This document shows, in pieces, positions 44,462-53,778 of a stretch of 64,000 nucleotides of DNA (its first letter is position 1; each line of letters opens with the position of its first letter). The DNA lies in NCBI RefSeq assembly GCF_009495745.1, contig NZ_WIDQ01000004.1:124001-188000 (forward strand), read 5' to 3'. The stretch comes from Niveispirillum sp. SYP-B3756 (GTDB lineage Bacteria > Pseudomonadota > Alphaproteobacteria > Azospirillales > Azospirillaceae). Under the pieces are notes generated by a model. The model was not told where the DNA came from and made no database searches. It saw only the letters and a program-made list of their open reading frames with translations. The translations under genes and the position numbers were made by a program.

Positions 44462-45397
44462 ATGCAGCTTTTCCGCCATACTGCCGATCTGCCCGCCGCC
44501 CTGCGCGGTGGTGCTGTGGCCTTGGGTAATTTCGATGGGGTGCATCGCGGCCATCGTGCCGTGATCGAACAGGCCCAGGTGGCGGCGCGTGCGCTGGGCG
44601 TGCCGGCCGGGGTGGTGACGTTCGAACCGCATCCGCGCAGCCTGTTCCGCCCCAACGATCCCCCGTTCCGGCTGACGCCGTTGCGCATCAAGGCGCGGCT
44701 GGTGGAGACGATGGGGCTGGATTTCCTGGTTGCCCTGCATTTCGACCGGCCCTTCTCCCAGCTTTCCGCCGATACTTTCGTACGGCAGGTACTGGTGGAG
44801 GGGTTGGGTGTGCGCCATGTGGTGGCCGGGCATGATTTCGTGTTCGGCCATGACCGGGGCGGCGATATCGGCTTCCTGCGCGAAGCCGGCGGCTGGCACG
44901 GTTTCAAGGTGACGGAGGTGCACCCCGTCTCTGCCGCCGATGGCACGATCTATTCCTCCACCCGCGTGCGCCAGCACCTGCAGGCCGGCGATGTGGCGGC
45001 GGCCCAGGCCATTCTGGGCCATGCCTGGGAGATTGAGGCGCGGGTGGAACATGGCGACAAGCGCGGCCGCACCATCGGCTTTCCCACCGCCAACCTGTTG
45101 CTGGGCGATATCCTGCGCCCGCGCTTCGGCGTCTATGCCGTGGAGGCCGGTGTGGATCAGGGGCCGGAGACGGTCTGGCACAAGGGTGTGGCCAATCTGG
45201 GCAGCCGACCGACGGTGAACGGTACGGATGAACGGCTGGAAGTGCATCTGTTCGATTTTGCCGATGATCTCTATGGCAAGCATCTGCGCGTCCGCCTGCT
45301 GCATTTCCTGCGCCCGGAACAAAAATTCGCCGGGCTGGACGCGCTGAAGGCACAGATCGCCCAGGATAGCGACCAGGCCCGCCAGTTGCTGGCTTGA
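44462..45397 (+). CDS. ribF: Bifunctional riboflavin kinase / FAD synthetase
   Basis: This 311-residue enzyme converts riboflavin to FMN and then FAD. The N-terminal FAD-synthetase half shows GNFDGVHRGHRAVI (22-35) and a YSSTRVRQHLQAGD block. The C-terminal flavokinase half shows GHGDKRGRTIGFPTANL-like sequence and RPTVNGTDERLEVHLFDF. Length and order are standard. Confidence 0.95.
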   Translation: MQLFRHTADLPAALRGGAVALGNFDGVHRGHRAVIEQAQVAARALGVPAGVVTFEPHPRSLFRPNDPPFRLTPLRIKARLVETMGLDFLVALHFDRPFSQLSADTFVRQVLVEGLGVRHVVAGHDFVFGHDRGGDIGFLREAGGWHGFKVTEVHPVSAADGTIYSSTRVRQHLQAGDVAAAQAILGHAWEIEARVEHGDKRGRTIGFPTANLLLGDILRPRFGVYAVEAGVDQGPETVWHKGVANLGSRPTVNGTDERLEVHLFDFADDLYGKHLRVRLLHFLRPEQKFAGLDALKAQIAQDSDQARQLLA

Positions 45398-45464
45398 TAG
45401 CGGCATTCTGCTGGCACCCCTTTTGCTTTCCCGTAGGCGGGGACGTTTAAGGGGGGTGCCGGCC

Positions 45465-45719
45465 GTGCCGGATTTCGGTTTATTCATTGTCCGGCCGCCG
45501 CAGGGCAGGGCGACCGTGGCGGCCATTCATCCGTCACGGGCGGACGAGGCCCGTATCACCTTGAAAAACCTGCGCAATGGCGGCTTTCACGTCGCCGCCC
45601 TGACCCGCGTGTCGGTTTCGTCGGAGGAGCCGGCGGCGGCGCAGGCGCAGTTGCAAGGGGTGGTCAATGGCCTGTTCGAACAGGCGCTCTACCGTCCACC
45701 GGTGGAGATGGTCTGGTAA
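45465..45719 (+). CDS. Small protein of unknown function
   Basis: This is 84 residues from the GTG at 45465, eight bases after AAGGGGGG. It has FGLFIVRPPQGRATVAAIHPS and LKNLRNGGFHVAALTRVSV, with no membrane segment. An ATG at 45423 without a good ribosome-binding site would add 14 residues. The family is not recognised. Its TAA directly abuts the stop of the LysR gene on the other strand. Confidence 0.5.
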   Translation: MPDFGLFIVRPPQGRATVAAIHPSRADEARITLKNLRNGGFHVAALTRVSVSSEEPAAAQAQLQGVVNGLFEQALYRPPVEMVW

Positions 45720-46610
45720 TTATTGCCCGGCAATTGTTGCCCAGCCCAGCCGGGCATACTCGATGAAGCGGCGCAGGGCCGCCGTCACCAGTGCATCACG
45801 CCGGTAAACCAGTTGCGTCGGTGCCATGGTCCAGGGCTCCGGCACCGGATGCAGGGCCAGCAGCGGGCGCAGGGGTGAACGCTCCACCGCCGCTTCCGGC
45901 AGCAGCGACAGCCCGATCCCGGCGGAGACGCCACCGATGATGCCTTCCAGCGTGCCGAATTCCTGCATCCTTACCTGGGTGGCCCCCAGATGGACCAGCA
46001 GCCCTTCCAGCCGCTCCCGATAGGCGCAACCGCTGCGGAAGCACAGCACCGCGGCCTGCGGTCGGGCCAGCAGGGTCTGCCAATCGGCACCGGCCGCCGT
46101 CACCGCTATCATCCGTTCAACCCCAAGGTCGGCCACCACCAGGGCGGGGTGGTCGACCGGGCCGCCGACCAGGGCGGCATCCAACTGGCCAGCCAGCAAT
46201 TCCATCAACAGGGGCCGGCTGGCCCCGGTGCGTAACCCCAGCTCCACCGCCGGAAAATCCCGGTGATAGGCGGCCAGCACCGGCGGCAGGCGCACGGCGG
46301 CCACGGTTTCCATGCTGCCGATCAGCAATCGCCCCGCCGGCTGGCCGGGATTCAGCAGATCATCCAGGCTGGCGCGTGCGGCACGCAGCGCATCGGCCAC
46401 CTGCCGGGCATGGGGCAGCAGAACCTCTGCCGCCTGGGTCGGCACCACGCCGCGCCCGTTACGGCGGAACAGCTGCACGCCCAACGTGGCTTCCAGCGCG
46501 CGGATGCGGGCGGTGACGTTGGATTGCACGCAATTCAGCCGCCGCGCCGCCGCCGTCACCCCGCCCTCATCCACCACCGCCGCGAAGAAGGCCAGATCGG
46601 TGCTGTCCAT
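45720..46610 (-). CDS. LysR family transcriptional regulator
   Basis: This 296-residue LysR protein has the DNA-binding helix-turn-helix in residues 1-60 (FAAVVDEGGVTAAARRLNCVQ, SNVTARIRALEATLG), followed by an effector domain. It diverges from the MFS transporter gene with a 75-base gap, the usual setting for LysR control of the neighbour. An AT-rich palindromic stretch near 46620-46670 could hold the operator. The ligand is unknown. Confidence 0.92.
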   Translation of the reverse strand: MDSTDLAFFAAVVDEGGVTAAARRLNCVQSNVTARIRALEATLGVQLFRRNGRGVVPTQAAEVLLPHARQVADALRAARASLDDLLNPGQPAGRLLIGSMETVAAVRLPPVLAAYHRDFPAVELGLRTGASRPLLMELLAGQLDAALVGGPVDHPALVVADLGVERMIAVTAAGADWQTLLARPQAAVLCFRSGCAYRERLEGLLVHLGATQVRMQEFGTLEGIIGGVSAGIGLSLLPEAAVERSPLRPLLALHPVPEPWTMAPTQLVYRRDALVTAALRRFIEYARLGWATIAGQ

Positions 46611-46685
46611 GGCGTTGATCCATCAAAAATAGCGATTTCATTTATCCTGACATTTCATTTTTTCTGATGTCAAGTCTGGGGAAAG

Positions 46686-47891
46686 ATGGGCTCTGGAAGG
46701 AAGGGCCGGATGGTGGGATCAAACTGGAAAGGCTGGCGGCTGGCAGGGGCCGGGTTGACAGCGACGCTGCTGGGCGTCGGGCTGGGCCGCTTTGCCTATA
46801 CGCCGCTGCTGCCGGCCATGGTGGCGGAGGGCTGGCTCAGCAGCACACAGGCGGCCTTGCTGGGGGCGTTCAATCTGGCGGGATATCTGTTGGGCGCGCT
46901 GGTGGCGGCCGGGCTGGGGCGCCGCTTTGGCGCGGCACCCGTGCTGCGCGTCGCCCTGGGGCTGATCGTGCTGTCGCTGGGGGCCTGCGGCTGGAATGGC
47001 GGCATGGTCTGGCTGGGCTGCTGGCGCTTTCTGGCGGGGGTGACGGGGGCCGTACTGATGATCCTGCCGGCACCCTTGCTGATGGCGCGGGTGCCGGCGG
47101 ACAGAAGACCGATGCTGGCCGGGCTGGTTTTCTCCGGCATGGGATTCGGCATCATCCTGGCCGGCGCGGTACTGCCGTTGCTGGCCGCCGGCGGGGTGGC
47201 ACTGGCCTGGGCCGTGCTGGGGCTGCTGGGGGTGGGGCTGGCGGCGCTGTCCTGGGGCCAGTGGCAGCCGGCCCCGCTGGCCGCACCCCATGCGGTGGCG
47301 GGGGCGACGACGGGCAGGGGGATGGCGCCCTTGCTGCTGTTCGCGCTCGCCTATGGGGCGGATGGCATGGGCTTTGTGCCGCATACTTTGTTCCTGTCGG
47401 ATTTCGTGGCGCGCGGGCTGGGCTGGGGGCTGAAAGCGGGCGGCTTCTACTGGACCATTCTGGGGCTGGGGGCCGTGCTGGGGCCGCTGCTGGCGGCACG
47501 GGTGGCCCGAACCACCGGCTTTCCCTTGGCGCTGACGGGGGCCTTGCTGGTGAAGGCGGGGGCGGTGGGCCTGCCGCTGCTGACCGCGACGCCCGCCGCC
47601 CTGGCTCTGTCGGCCTTTCTGGTCGGGGCCTTGACGCCCGGCAGCGTGGCGCTGGCATCGGGCGTGGCGGGGCTGCTGGCGGGGCCGGCGGGCCATACGG
47701 CACTGTGGGGGCGGATGACGCTGCTGTTTGCCTTGTTCCAGGCCGTCGGCGGTTATGGGATGACCGCCCTGTTCGCCACCACCGGGGCCTATCTGCCCCT
47801 GTTTGCCCTGGGGGCCGCTGTCCTGCTGCTGGCCGGCGGCATGGCCCTGGCCGGGCTGGTTTTATTGCAACGGAAGGAAGGTGACCGATGA
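46686..47891 (+). CDS. MFS transporter, YbfB/YjiJ-like
   Basis: This is a 401-residue protein with about twelve hydrophobic helices. GVGLGRFAYTPLLPAMV near residue 31 is the signature of the YbfB/YjiJ group of major facilitator transporters, and RVPADRRPMLAGLVFSG follows in the cytoplasmic loop region. The substrate is unknown. An ATG at 46710 is an alternative start. It overlaps the GST gene by four bases, and the divergent LysR gene probably regulates both. Confidence 0.88.
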   Translation: MGSGRKGRMVGSNWKGWRLAGAGLTATLLGVGLGRFAYTPLLPAMVAEGWLSSTQAALLGAFNLAGYLLGALVAAGLGRRFGAAPVLRVALGLIVLSLGACGWNGGMVWLGCWRFLAGVTGAVLMILPAPLLMARVPADRRPMLAGLVFSGMGFGIILAGAVLPLLAAGGVALAWAVLGLLGVGLAALSWGQWQPAPLAAPHAVAGATTGRGMAPLLLFALAYGADGMGFVPHTLFLSDFVARGLGWGLKAGGFYWTILGLGAVLGPLLAARVARTTGFPLALTGALLVKAGAVGLPLLTATPAALALSAFLVGALTPGSVALASGVAGLLAGPAGHTALWGRMTLLFALFQAVGGYGMTALFATTGAYLPLFALGAAVLLLAGGMALAGLVLLQRKEGDR

Positions 47892-48481
47892 AGCTCTATG
47901 CTGCCCAAACCTCCCCCTATGCCCGCAAGGTGCGGGTGCTGATCGCGGAAAAGCGGGCAGGAGCACGGGTGGAACTGGTGCTGATTGACCCTTGGAGCGA
48001 TCCGGCTGCCCTGCATCAGGCTGTGCCCTCCGGCAAGGTGCCGGCCCTGGTGACGGATGAGGGCTGGGCCTTGGGTGAAAGCTGGGCCATCGCCGATTAT
48101 CTGGACAGCGTGCTGCCCGGCCCCCGTCTGCTGGCACCCGACGGGCCGGAACGCTGGCAGGCGCTGCGCCGCAGTGCGCTGGCGCAGGGGCTGATGGATG
48201 CCGTGTTCGCTGCGGTGATCGAAGGCCGTCGCCCGGCGGGCGAACGCTCCCCCGGCTGGGTGGAACGGCAGAAGGCGGCGATCGGGCGCAGCCTGCCGGT
48301 TCTGGAGGCGATGGAGCCGCCCGCCTTGTTCGATCTGGGCGCCATCTCCCTGGCCTGTGCGCTGGATTATCTGGATTTCCGCCATGCCGATCTGGATTGG
48401 CGGGCGGGTTGCCCGGTGCTGGCGACCTGGTTTGCGGCGGTGGATCAGCGCCCTTCCATGCGGATCACCGATCCACGCTGA
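47888..48481 (+). CDS. Glutathione S-transferase family protein
   Basis: This 197-residue protein has the thioredoxin-like N-terminal GST domain (MKLYAAQTSPYARKVRVL, then SGKVPALVTDEGWALGESWAI, where the cis-Pro and ES motif bind glutathione) and an all-helical C-terminal domain. ATGA overlap links it to the MFS gene. It may conjugate a xenobiotic that the transporter exports; that is inference. Confidence 0.9.
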   Translation: MKLYAAQTSPYARKVRVLIAEKRAGARVELVLIDPWSDPAALHQAVPSGKVPALVTDEGWALGESWAIADYLDSVLPGPRLLAPDGPERWQALRRSALAQGLMDAVFAAVIEGRRPAGERSPGWVERQKAAIGRSLPVLEAMEPPALFDLGAISLACALDYLDFRHADLDWRAGCPVLATWFAAVDQRPSMRITDPR

Positions 48482-48499
48482 AAATAATTCTGCGCGACC

Positions 48500-48526
48500 T
48501 GTCACAGGGGTTCTGTCCATCTCGTC
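48500..48526 (+). promoter_or_regulatory. ECF41-type promoter upstream of the CMD gene
   Basis: TGTCACA (48500-48506), a 16-base spacer and CGTC (48523-48526) match, as I recall it, the consensus published for ECF41 sigma factors (TGTCACA-N16-CGTC). It lies upstream of the carboxymuconolactone decarboxylase gene that is followed by an ECF41 sigma gene, the standard autoregulated arrangement of this group. Confidence 0.75.
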
Positions 48527-48540
48527 CTGATCGGTGAAGG

Positions 48541-48561
48541 CCCCGGCATCTGTTGCCGGGG
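48541..48561 (+). other. 5'-leader hairpin of the CMD-ECF41 transcript
   Basis: CCCCGGCA (48541-48548) pairs perfectly with TGCCGGGG (48554-48561), five-base loop. It ends ten bases before the ribosome-binding site GGAGAG of the CMD gene and lies inside the transcript expected from the ECF41-type promoter. Confidence 0.6.
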
Positions 48562-48578
48562 CCATGAACCGGAGAGCC

Positions 48579-49034
48579 ATGATGAAAGCCCGTCTCAACC
48601 CCCAGGCCGCCGCCCCCGCCGCCATGAAGGCAATGTATGAGCTGGAGGGCAAGATTGCCGATCTGGGGCTGGAGCCCACATTGGTAGAACTGGTGAAGAC
48701 CCGCGCCTCCCAGATCAACCGCTGCGCCTATTGCATCAACATGCATACCCGTGACGCCCGCGCGCTGGGGGAGACAGAGGCGCGGCTTTACCTGCTGGAC
48801 GCCTGGCGGGAATCGCCGCTTTATAGTGAGCGTGAACGGGCCGCTCTGGCCTGGACGGAGGCGCTGACCGATCTGGCCCATAGCGGGGCAGGCGATGGCG
48901 ATTATGCCCTGTTGCAAGCCCAGTTCAGCCCGGAGGAACAGGTGAACCTGACCCTGCTGATTGCCACCATCAATGCCTGGAACCGGTTCGGCGTCGGCTT
49001 CCGGCTGGTGCATCCCAAGGAGGGGCGGATGTGA
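48579..49034 (+). CDS. Carboxymuconolactone decarboxylase/AhpD-like protein
   Basis: This 151-residue helical protein has the AhpD-type CxxC...H site, CAYCINMHTRDAR. It is expected to act as a thiol peroxidase or reductase-like enzyme rather than a true decarboxylase. This family (carboxymuconolactone decarboxylase, oxidoreductase or epimerase) is the typical companion of ECF41 sigma factors. The ATG at 48579 follows GGAGAG; ATG at 48582 is equally possible. It overlaps the sigma gene by four bases. Confidence 0.9.
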   Translation: MMKARLNPQAAAPAAMKAMYELEGKIADLGLEPTLVELVKTRASQINRCAYCINMHTRDARALGETEARLYLLDAWRESPLYSERERAALAWTEALTDLAHSGAGDGDYALLQAQFSPEEQVNLTLLIATINAWNRFGVGFRLVHPKEGRM

Positions 49035-49960
49035 GCGGGGAAGTGCTGGCCACCTTCAACCGGCTGCGGCCACGGCTGACCCGCATCGCCTATCGGATGC
49101 TGGGTTCCGTGGCCGAGGCCGATGACATGGTGCAGGAGGCGTGGTTGCGCTGGGCCGGGGCCGACCATGCGGCCGTGCGCGATGGCGATGCCTATCTGGT
49201 GCGGCTGCTGACACGGCTTTGCCTGGACCAGTTGAAGTCCGCCCGCACCCGGCGCGAAACCTATATCGGCCCCTGGCTGCCCGAACCCAGCATCGACCCC
49301 GTGGACGCGCTGGAGGAGGGGGAGCAGCTGACCCTGGCCCTGATGTTGGCGCTGGAACGGCTGTCCCCCTTGGAACGGGCAGCCTTCCTGCTGCATGACG
49401 TGTTCGGCCAGCCGTTCGACGCGGTGGCGGAGGTGCTGGAGCGTGACCAAGCCGCCTGTCGCCAGTTGGCCGCCCGCGCCCGCACCCATGTGCGTGCCGC
49501 CAAGCCGCGTTTTCCGGTGACGGCGGAACGCGGGCGGGATATTGCCGATGCCTTTCTGGCTGCCGCCCATGGGGGCGATCTGGCGGGGCTGCGTGGCCTG
49601 CTGGCTGCCGATGCCGTGCTGTACACCGATGGCGGCGGCCGGGCGCGGGCGGCCCTGAACCCGGTGCAGGGTGGGGACAAGGTGGCCCGCTTCTTTGCCG
49701 GCATCGCCGCCAAGAACAGCTTTGCCGAACCGGTTGTGCTGTATCGGGGATTGATTGACGGGCTGCCGGGTTTCCTTTGCCGCCACCCGGATGGCACCTT
49801 GCAGACCATCGCCCTGCTGCTGGATGGCGATGGCATTGCGGCTGTCTACATCACCCGCAATCCGGACAAGCTGCGCCATCTGGCGGCGGTGGGAGAGGGG
49901 GCATTGCTGGGCAGTTCAGCGCTAAGCAATATTTCATATTCGCGGCGTCACAAAATGTGA
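49031..49960 (+). CDS. ECF41-type RNA polymerase sigma factor with SnoaL-like domain
   Basis: This is 309 residues. Sigma region 2 is FNRLRPRLTRIAYRMLGSV with DDMVQEAWLRW, and region 4 includes LSPLERAAFLLHDVFGQPFD. The C-terminal third is the SnoaL-like domain that in ECF41 factors replaces a separate anti-sigma; its DGGG and NPDKL motifs are visible (YTDGGGRAR, TRNPDKLRHL). It probably activates its own operon from the promoter at 48500. The inducing signal is unknown. Confidence 0.92.
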   Translation: MSGEVLATFNRLRPRLTRIAYRMLGSVAEADDMVQEAWLRWAGADHAAVRDGDAYLVRLLTRLCLDQLKSARTRRETYIGPWLPEPSIDPVDALEEGEQLTLALMLALERLSPLERAAFLLHDVFGQPFDAVAEVLERDQAACRQLAARARTHVRAAKPRFPVTAERGRDIADAFLAAAHGGDLAGLRGLLAADAVLYTDGGGRARAALNPVQGGDKVARFFAGIAAKNSFAEPVVLYRGLIDGLPGFLCRHPDGTLQTIALLLDGDGIAAVYITRNPDKLRHLAAVGEGALLGSSALSNISYSRRHKM

Positions 49961-50119
49961 CCGATGCGCCCTCTCAATCTGTTCAATGGCCGTCATTCTG
50001 CGGACCACGGCCACCCCACGCCCCGCGCATGTTGCACTTGTGTTATGAGGGGCTGCGAAAGGGCGGAGGAAACCGCTATATACGGGGCGCCGTTCCACCC
50101 GGGAGCCTTCGAGAAAACC

Positions 50120-51523
50120 TTGGCCCGCACCACCAGCCGATATGTTTGCCAGAATTGCGGGGCCGCCTACCCGAAATGGTCGGGCAAGTGCGACGCCTGT
50201 GGTGAGTGGAACACGCTTGTCGAGGAACAGGCCGTTGAGGCCGTGCCCAAGGGGCTGGGCAAGGGCCAGGGGCGCAAGATCGAATTCGTCGCCCTGTCCG
50301 GCGTTTCCAAGGATGCGCCGCGCCGCATGACGCAGATCCAGGAATTTGACCGGGTGTGCGGCGGCGGGCTGGTCAATGGCTCGGCCCTGCTGGTGGGCGG
50401 TGATCCCGGTATCGGCAAATCCACCCTGCTGCTGCAGGTCACCTGCTGCCTGGCCCAGGAAACCCGCTGCGCCTATATTTCCGGTGAAGAGGCGGTGGAT
50501 CAGGTGCGGATGCGCGCCGCCCGGCTGGGTCTGGTCAATGCCCCGGTGGCGTTGGCGGCGGCTAACAATGTCCGTGATATCGTGGCCAGCCTGGAGGCGG
50601 CCGATGGCCCCCAGGTGGCGGTGATCGATTCGATCCAGACCATGTATATTGACACGCTGGACAGCGCGCCGGGCACCGTGGCCCAGGTGCGCGCCTGCGC
50701 GTCCGAACTGATCCGCGTGGCAAAGAAGCGGGGCATCACCCTGCTGATCGTCGGCCATGTCACCAAGGATGGCCAGATCGCCGGCCCCCGCGTGCTGGAA
50801 CATATGGTCGATACCGTCCTCTATTTCGAAGGGGAGCGGGGGCACCAGTTCCGCATCCTGCGTGCGGTGAAGAACCGCTTCGGCCCCACCGACGAGATCG
50901 GCGTGTTCGAAATGAGCGAGGATGGGCTGGTCGAAGTACCCAATCCTTCAGAGCTGTTTCTGGCCGACCGCCGCCGCGATATAACGGGAACAGCGGTGTT
51001 CGCGGGGCTGGAAGGCACGCGGCCGGTGCTGGTGGAGGTGCAGGCCCTGGTGGCGCCATCCCCCCTGGGCACGCCGCGCCGGGCCGTGGTGGGCTGGGAC
51101 AGTTCCCGGCTGGCCATGGTGCTGGCGGTGCTGGAGGCGCGCTGCGGTGTCGCCATCGGTGCCAATGATGTCTATCTCAGCGTCGCGGGCGGGCTGAAAA
51201 TCAGCGAGCCGGCGGCCGATCTGGCGGTGGCGGCGGCCCTGGTCAGCAGTCTGACGGGGGAACCGGTGCCGGCCGATGCCGTGGTGTTCGGGGAAATCGG
51301 TCTGTCCGGCGAAATCCGTGCCGTCAGCCAGACGGATCAGCGCCTGAAAGAGGCCACCAAGCTGGGTTTTAACCGCGCCATCATGCCCCAGCCGCGCCGG
51401 TCGCGTGGCGGTGCGGGAGCGGCGGCGGATGGGTTGCGCCGGGTGGAACTGGATCACCTGTCCGACCTGATGCCCTTGTTCCAGGCCGATGCGCCGCCGC
51501 GCCCGCCGCGCGGGCGGGATTGA
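50120..51523 (+). CDS. radA: DNA repair protein RadA
   Basis: This is about 467 residues. The N-terminal four-cysteine zinc finger is VCQNCGAAYPKWSGKCDAC, then comes a RecA-like ATPase with Walker A GGDPGIGKST, the RadA-specific VKNRFG motif and a C-terminal Lon-like domain. RadA promotes branch migration in recombination. I use the TTG at 50120 because homologues begin right before ARTTSRYVC; an ATG far upstream would add 52 unrelated residues. radA-cvpA-purF is a common alphaproteobacterial order. Confidence 0.92.
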   Translation: MARTTSRYVCQNCGAAYPKWSGKCDACGEWNTLVEEQAVEAVPKGLGKGQGRKIEFVALSGVSKDAPRRMTQIQEFDRVCGGGLVNGSALLVGGDPGIGKSTLLLQVTCCLAQETRCAYISGEEAVDQVRMRAARLGLVNAPVALAAANNVRDIVASLEAADGPQVAVIDSIQTMYIDTLDSAPGTVAQVRACASELIRVAKKRGITLLIVGHVTKDGQIAGPRVLEHMVDTVLYFEGERGHQFRILRAVKNRFGPTDEIGVFEMSEDGLVEVPNPSELFLADRRRDITGTAVFAGLEGTRPVLVEVQALVAPSPLGTPRRAVVGWDSSRLAMVLAVLEARCGVAIGANDVYLSVAGGLKISEPAADLAVAAALVSSLTGEPVPADAVVFGEIGLSGEIRAVSQTDQRLKEATKLGFNRAIMPQPRRSRGGAGAAADGLRRVELDHLSDLMPLFQADAPPRPPRGRD

Positions 51524-51539
51524 TTTTTAGGGGAAGTGG

Positions 51540-52247
51540 ATGGACGCCAGCGGGTTGAACCCCGTCGATATCGCCGTTGCCGCCGTGCTGGGCATTTCCG
51601 CCCTGATGGCGTTCGCACGCGGTTTCGTGCGGGAGGTGCTGTCAGTGGCGGCCTGGGTGGGGGCGGCGTTCGCCACCATCTATTTCTTCCCCATCCTCAC
51701 GCCCTTTGTCCGCCAGCGTATTGAAACCCAGTATCTGGCCGATGGCGTCACCATCCTGGCCATCTTCACCTTGTCGCTGATCCTGTTCTCCATGGTCACC
51801 CATGCCGTTTCCGGCCGGGTGCAGGAAAGCAGCCTGTCGGCCATCGACCGCTCGCTGGGCTTTGCCTTTGGTGTGGTGCGCGGGGCGGTGCTGGTCAGCC
51901 TTGTCTATATGTTTGCCCTCTGGCTCTGGCCCGATCAGCCAGCTTGGCTGCACGATGCCAAGTCCCGCCCCTTCCTGGCGGTCGGGGCTGAGACGCTGCG
52001 CGATCTGCTGCCCAATGCCGATCTGACCCCCGCCCAGCGGGAGGCGGAGCGCGTGCGCCTGCGCGTGCAGGAGGCGGAGGAGGCAAGGCGTACCCTGGAA
52101 CGCCTCGCCAATCCGCTACCCGCCTCTGCAGGGAACGCGGCTGCGCCCGCCGGCGATAACGGCTATAACGGCGAGGCGCTCGGACGTCTCGACCAGTTGA
52201 TCAAGAATACCGATCAGGAACCACCGCCCGGTGGCACATCCCGTTAG
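51540..52247 (+). CDS. cvpA: CvpA family membrane protein
   Basis: This 235-residue protein has four hydrophobic helices in the first 150 residues, opening NPVDIAVAAVLGISALMAFARGFVREVL as in CvpA (named from colicin V production). The hydrophilic C-terminal part is predicted helical with many Glu/Arg. CvpA is an inner membrane protein linked to envelope stress; its biochemical role is unclear. It sits between radA and purF, 16 and 68 bases away. Confidence 0.9.
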   Translation: MDASGLNPVDIAVAAVLGISALMAFARGFVREVLSVAAWVGAAFATIYFFPILTPFVRQRIETQYLADGVTILAIFTLSLILFSMVTHAVSGRVQESSLSAIDRSLGFAFGVVRGAVLVSLVYMFALWLWPDQPAWLHDAKSRPFLAVGAETLRDLLPNADLTPAQREAERVRLRVQEAEEARRTLERLANPLPASAGNAAAPAGDNGYNGEALGRLDQLIKNTDQEPPPGGTSR

Positions 52248-52315
52248 GGATGCGCTGCCGCTTTCGACTTTGTTGCCACCGATCTTCGGACTTTAGCGTG
52301 AAAGGCTACCCGCCC

Positions 52316-53776
52316 ATGCTTACGACCCATCCCTTCGACGATGACAAGCTGCGTGAGGAATGCGGCGTCTTCGGTGTGTTCGGTCCGCAAGATGCGGCGG
52401 CACTGGTGGCGCTGGGCCTGCACGCCCTGCAGCATCGCGGCCAGGAAGCGGCGGGTATCGTCAGCTTTGACGGGCAGGATTTCCCGCACCATCGGGCGCT
52501 GGGGCAGGTGGGCGATATTTTCGGCAGCGAAACGGTCATGCGCAACTTGACCGGTTCGCAGGCCATCGGCCATGTCCGCTATGCCACCACCGGCGAACGG
52601 TCCTTGCGCAATGTGCAGCCGCTGTTCGCGGAGTTTGAGTTTGGCGGCTTCGCGCTGGCCCATAATGGCAACCTGACCAATGCCATGCAGCTGCGCCGCC
52701 AGTTGGTGCGCCGGGGCTGCCTGTTCCAGTCCACCTCTGATACCGAAACCATCATCCATCTGATGGCGACGGCCCGTGGCGGCAGTGTTATCGATCGGCT
52801 GGTGGAAGCGCTGCGCCAGATCGAGGGCGCCTATTCGCTGGTCTGCATGGCCAAGGATATTGTGATCGGCGTGCGCGATCCGCATGGCGTGCGTCCGCTG
52901 GTGCTGGGCCTGCTGGGCGATGTGCATGTGCTGGCCTCGGAGACCGTGGCGCTGGACATTATCGGGGCCGATTATGTCCGCGACATTGAGCCGGGCGAAA
53001 TGGTGGTGCTGGACAAGGACGGGGTGCAGAGCCTGCGCCCCTTCCAGCAGGTGCCGTCCAAGTTCTGCATTTTCGAATATATCTATTTCGCCCGGCCCGA
53101 CAGCTACATGGAAGGCCATTCCGTGTACGGTGTGCGCAAGAAGATCGGGGCGCAGCTGGCCATTGAGAGTCATGTTGATGCCGACCTGATCATCCCGGTG
53201 CCGGATTCGGGCGTGCCGGCAGCCCTGGGCTATGCCGAACAGAGCGGCATACCGTTCGATCTGGGCATCATCCGCAACCATTATGTCGGCCGCACCTTCA
53301 TCCAGCCGACGGACAAGATCCGCCGCCTGGGCGTGAAGCTGAAGCATAATGCCAACCGGCATTTTATCCAGGGCAAGCGCATCGTGCTGGTGGATGACAG
53401 CATCGTGCGCGGCACCACCTCGCTGAAAATCGTGGAAATGATGCGCGATGCCGGCGCCAAGGAAGTGCATATGCGCATTTCCAGCCCGCCGACCAGCCAT
53501 AGCTGCTTCTACGGTATCGACACGCCGGAAAAGGAAAAGCTGCTGGCCCACCGGATGACGGTGGATGAAATGCGCGATTACATCAAGGCCGACAGCCTGG
53601 CCTTCATCAGCCTGGATGGGCTGTACAAGTCGCTGGACCATGCCAAGCGCGATGGCGATATGCCGCAATATTGCGACGCGTGCTTCACCGGTGAATACCC
53701 GATCCCGCTGACGGATTTCGATCCGGGCCGCGGGGCGGATGTCTCTTATCTGCCGGGTGGGCGTAAGGCGGGGTAA
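52316..53776 (+). CDS. purF: Amidophosphoribosyltransferase
   Basis: PurF catalyses the first step of purine synthesis, making phosphoribosylamine from PRPP and glutamine. This is 486 residues from the ATG at 52316. The propeptide is followed by the catalytic Cys in EECGVFGVFG, the glutaminase blocks (LHALQHRGQEAAGI, AHNGNLTN) and the PRPP motif VLVDDSIVRGTTS. The C-terminal CDACFTGEYP block is also typical. The frame upstream of 52316 has no family resemblance. Confidence 0.96.
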   Translation: MLTTHPFDDDKLREECGVFGVFGPQDAAALVALGLHALQHRGQEAAGIVSFDGQDFPHHRALGQVGDIFGSETVMRNLTGSQAIGHVRYATTGERSLRNVQPLFAEFEFGGFALAHNGNLTNAMQLRRQLVRRGCLFQSTSDTETIIHLMATARGGSVIDRLVEALRQIEGAYSLVCMAKDIVIGVRDPHGVRPLVLGLLGDVHVLASETVALDIIGADYVRDIEPGEMVVLDKDGVQSLRPFQQVPSKFCIFEYIYFARPDSYMEGHSVYGVRKKIGAQLAIESHVDADLIIPVPDSGVPAALGYAEQSGIPFDLGIIRNHYVGRTFIQPTDKIRRLGVKLKHNANRHFIQGKRIVLVDDSIVRGTTSLKIVEMMRDAGAKEVHMRISSPPTSHSCFYGIDTPEKEKLLAHRMTVDEMRDYIKADSLAFISLDGLYKSLDHAKRDGDMPQYCDACFTGEYPIPLTDFDPGRGADVSYLPGGRKAG

Positions 53777-53778
53777 GG

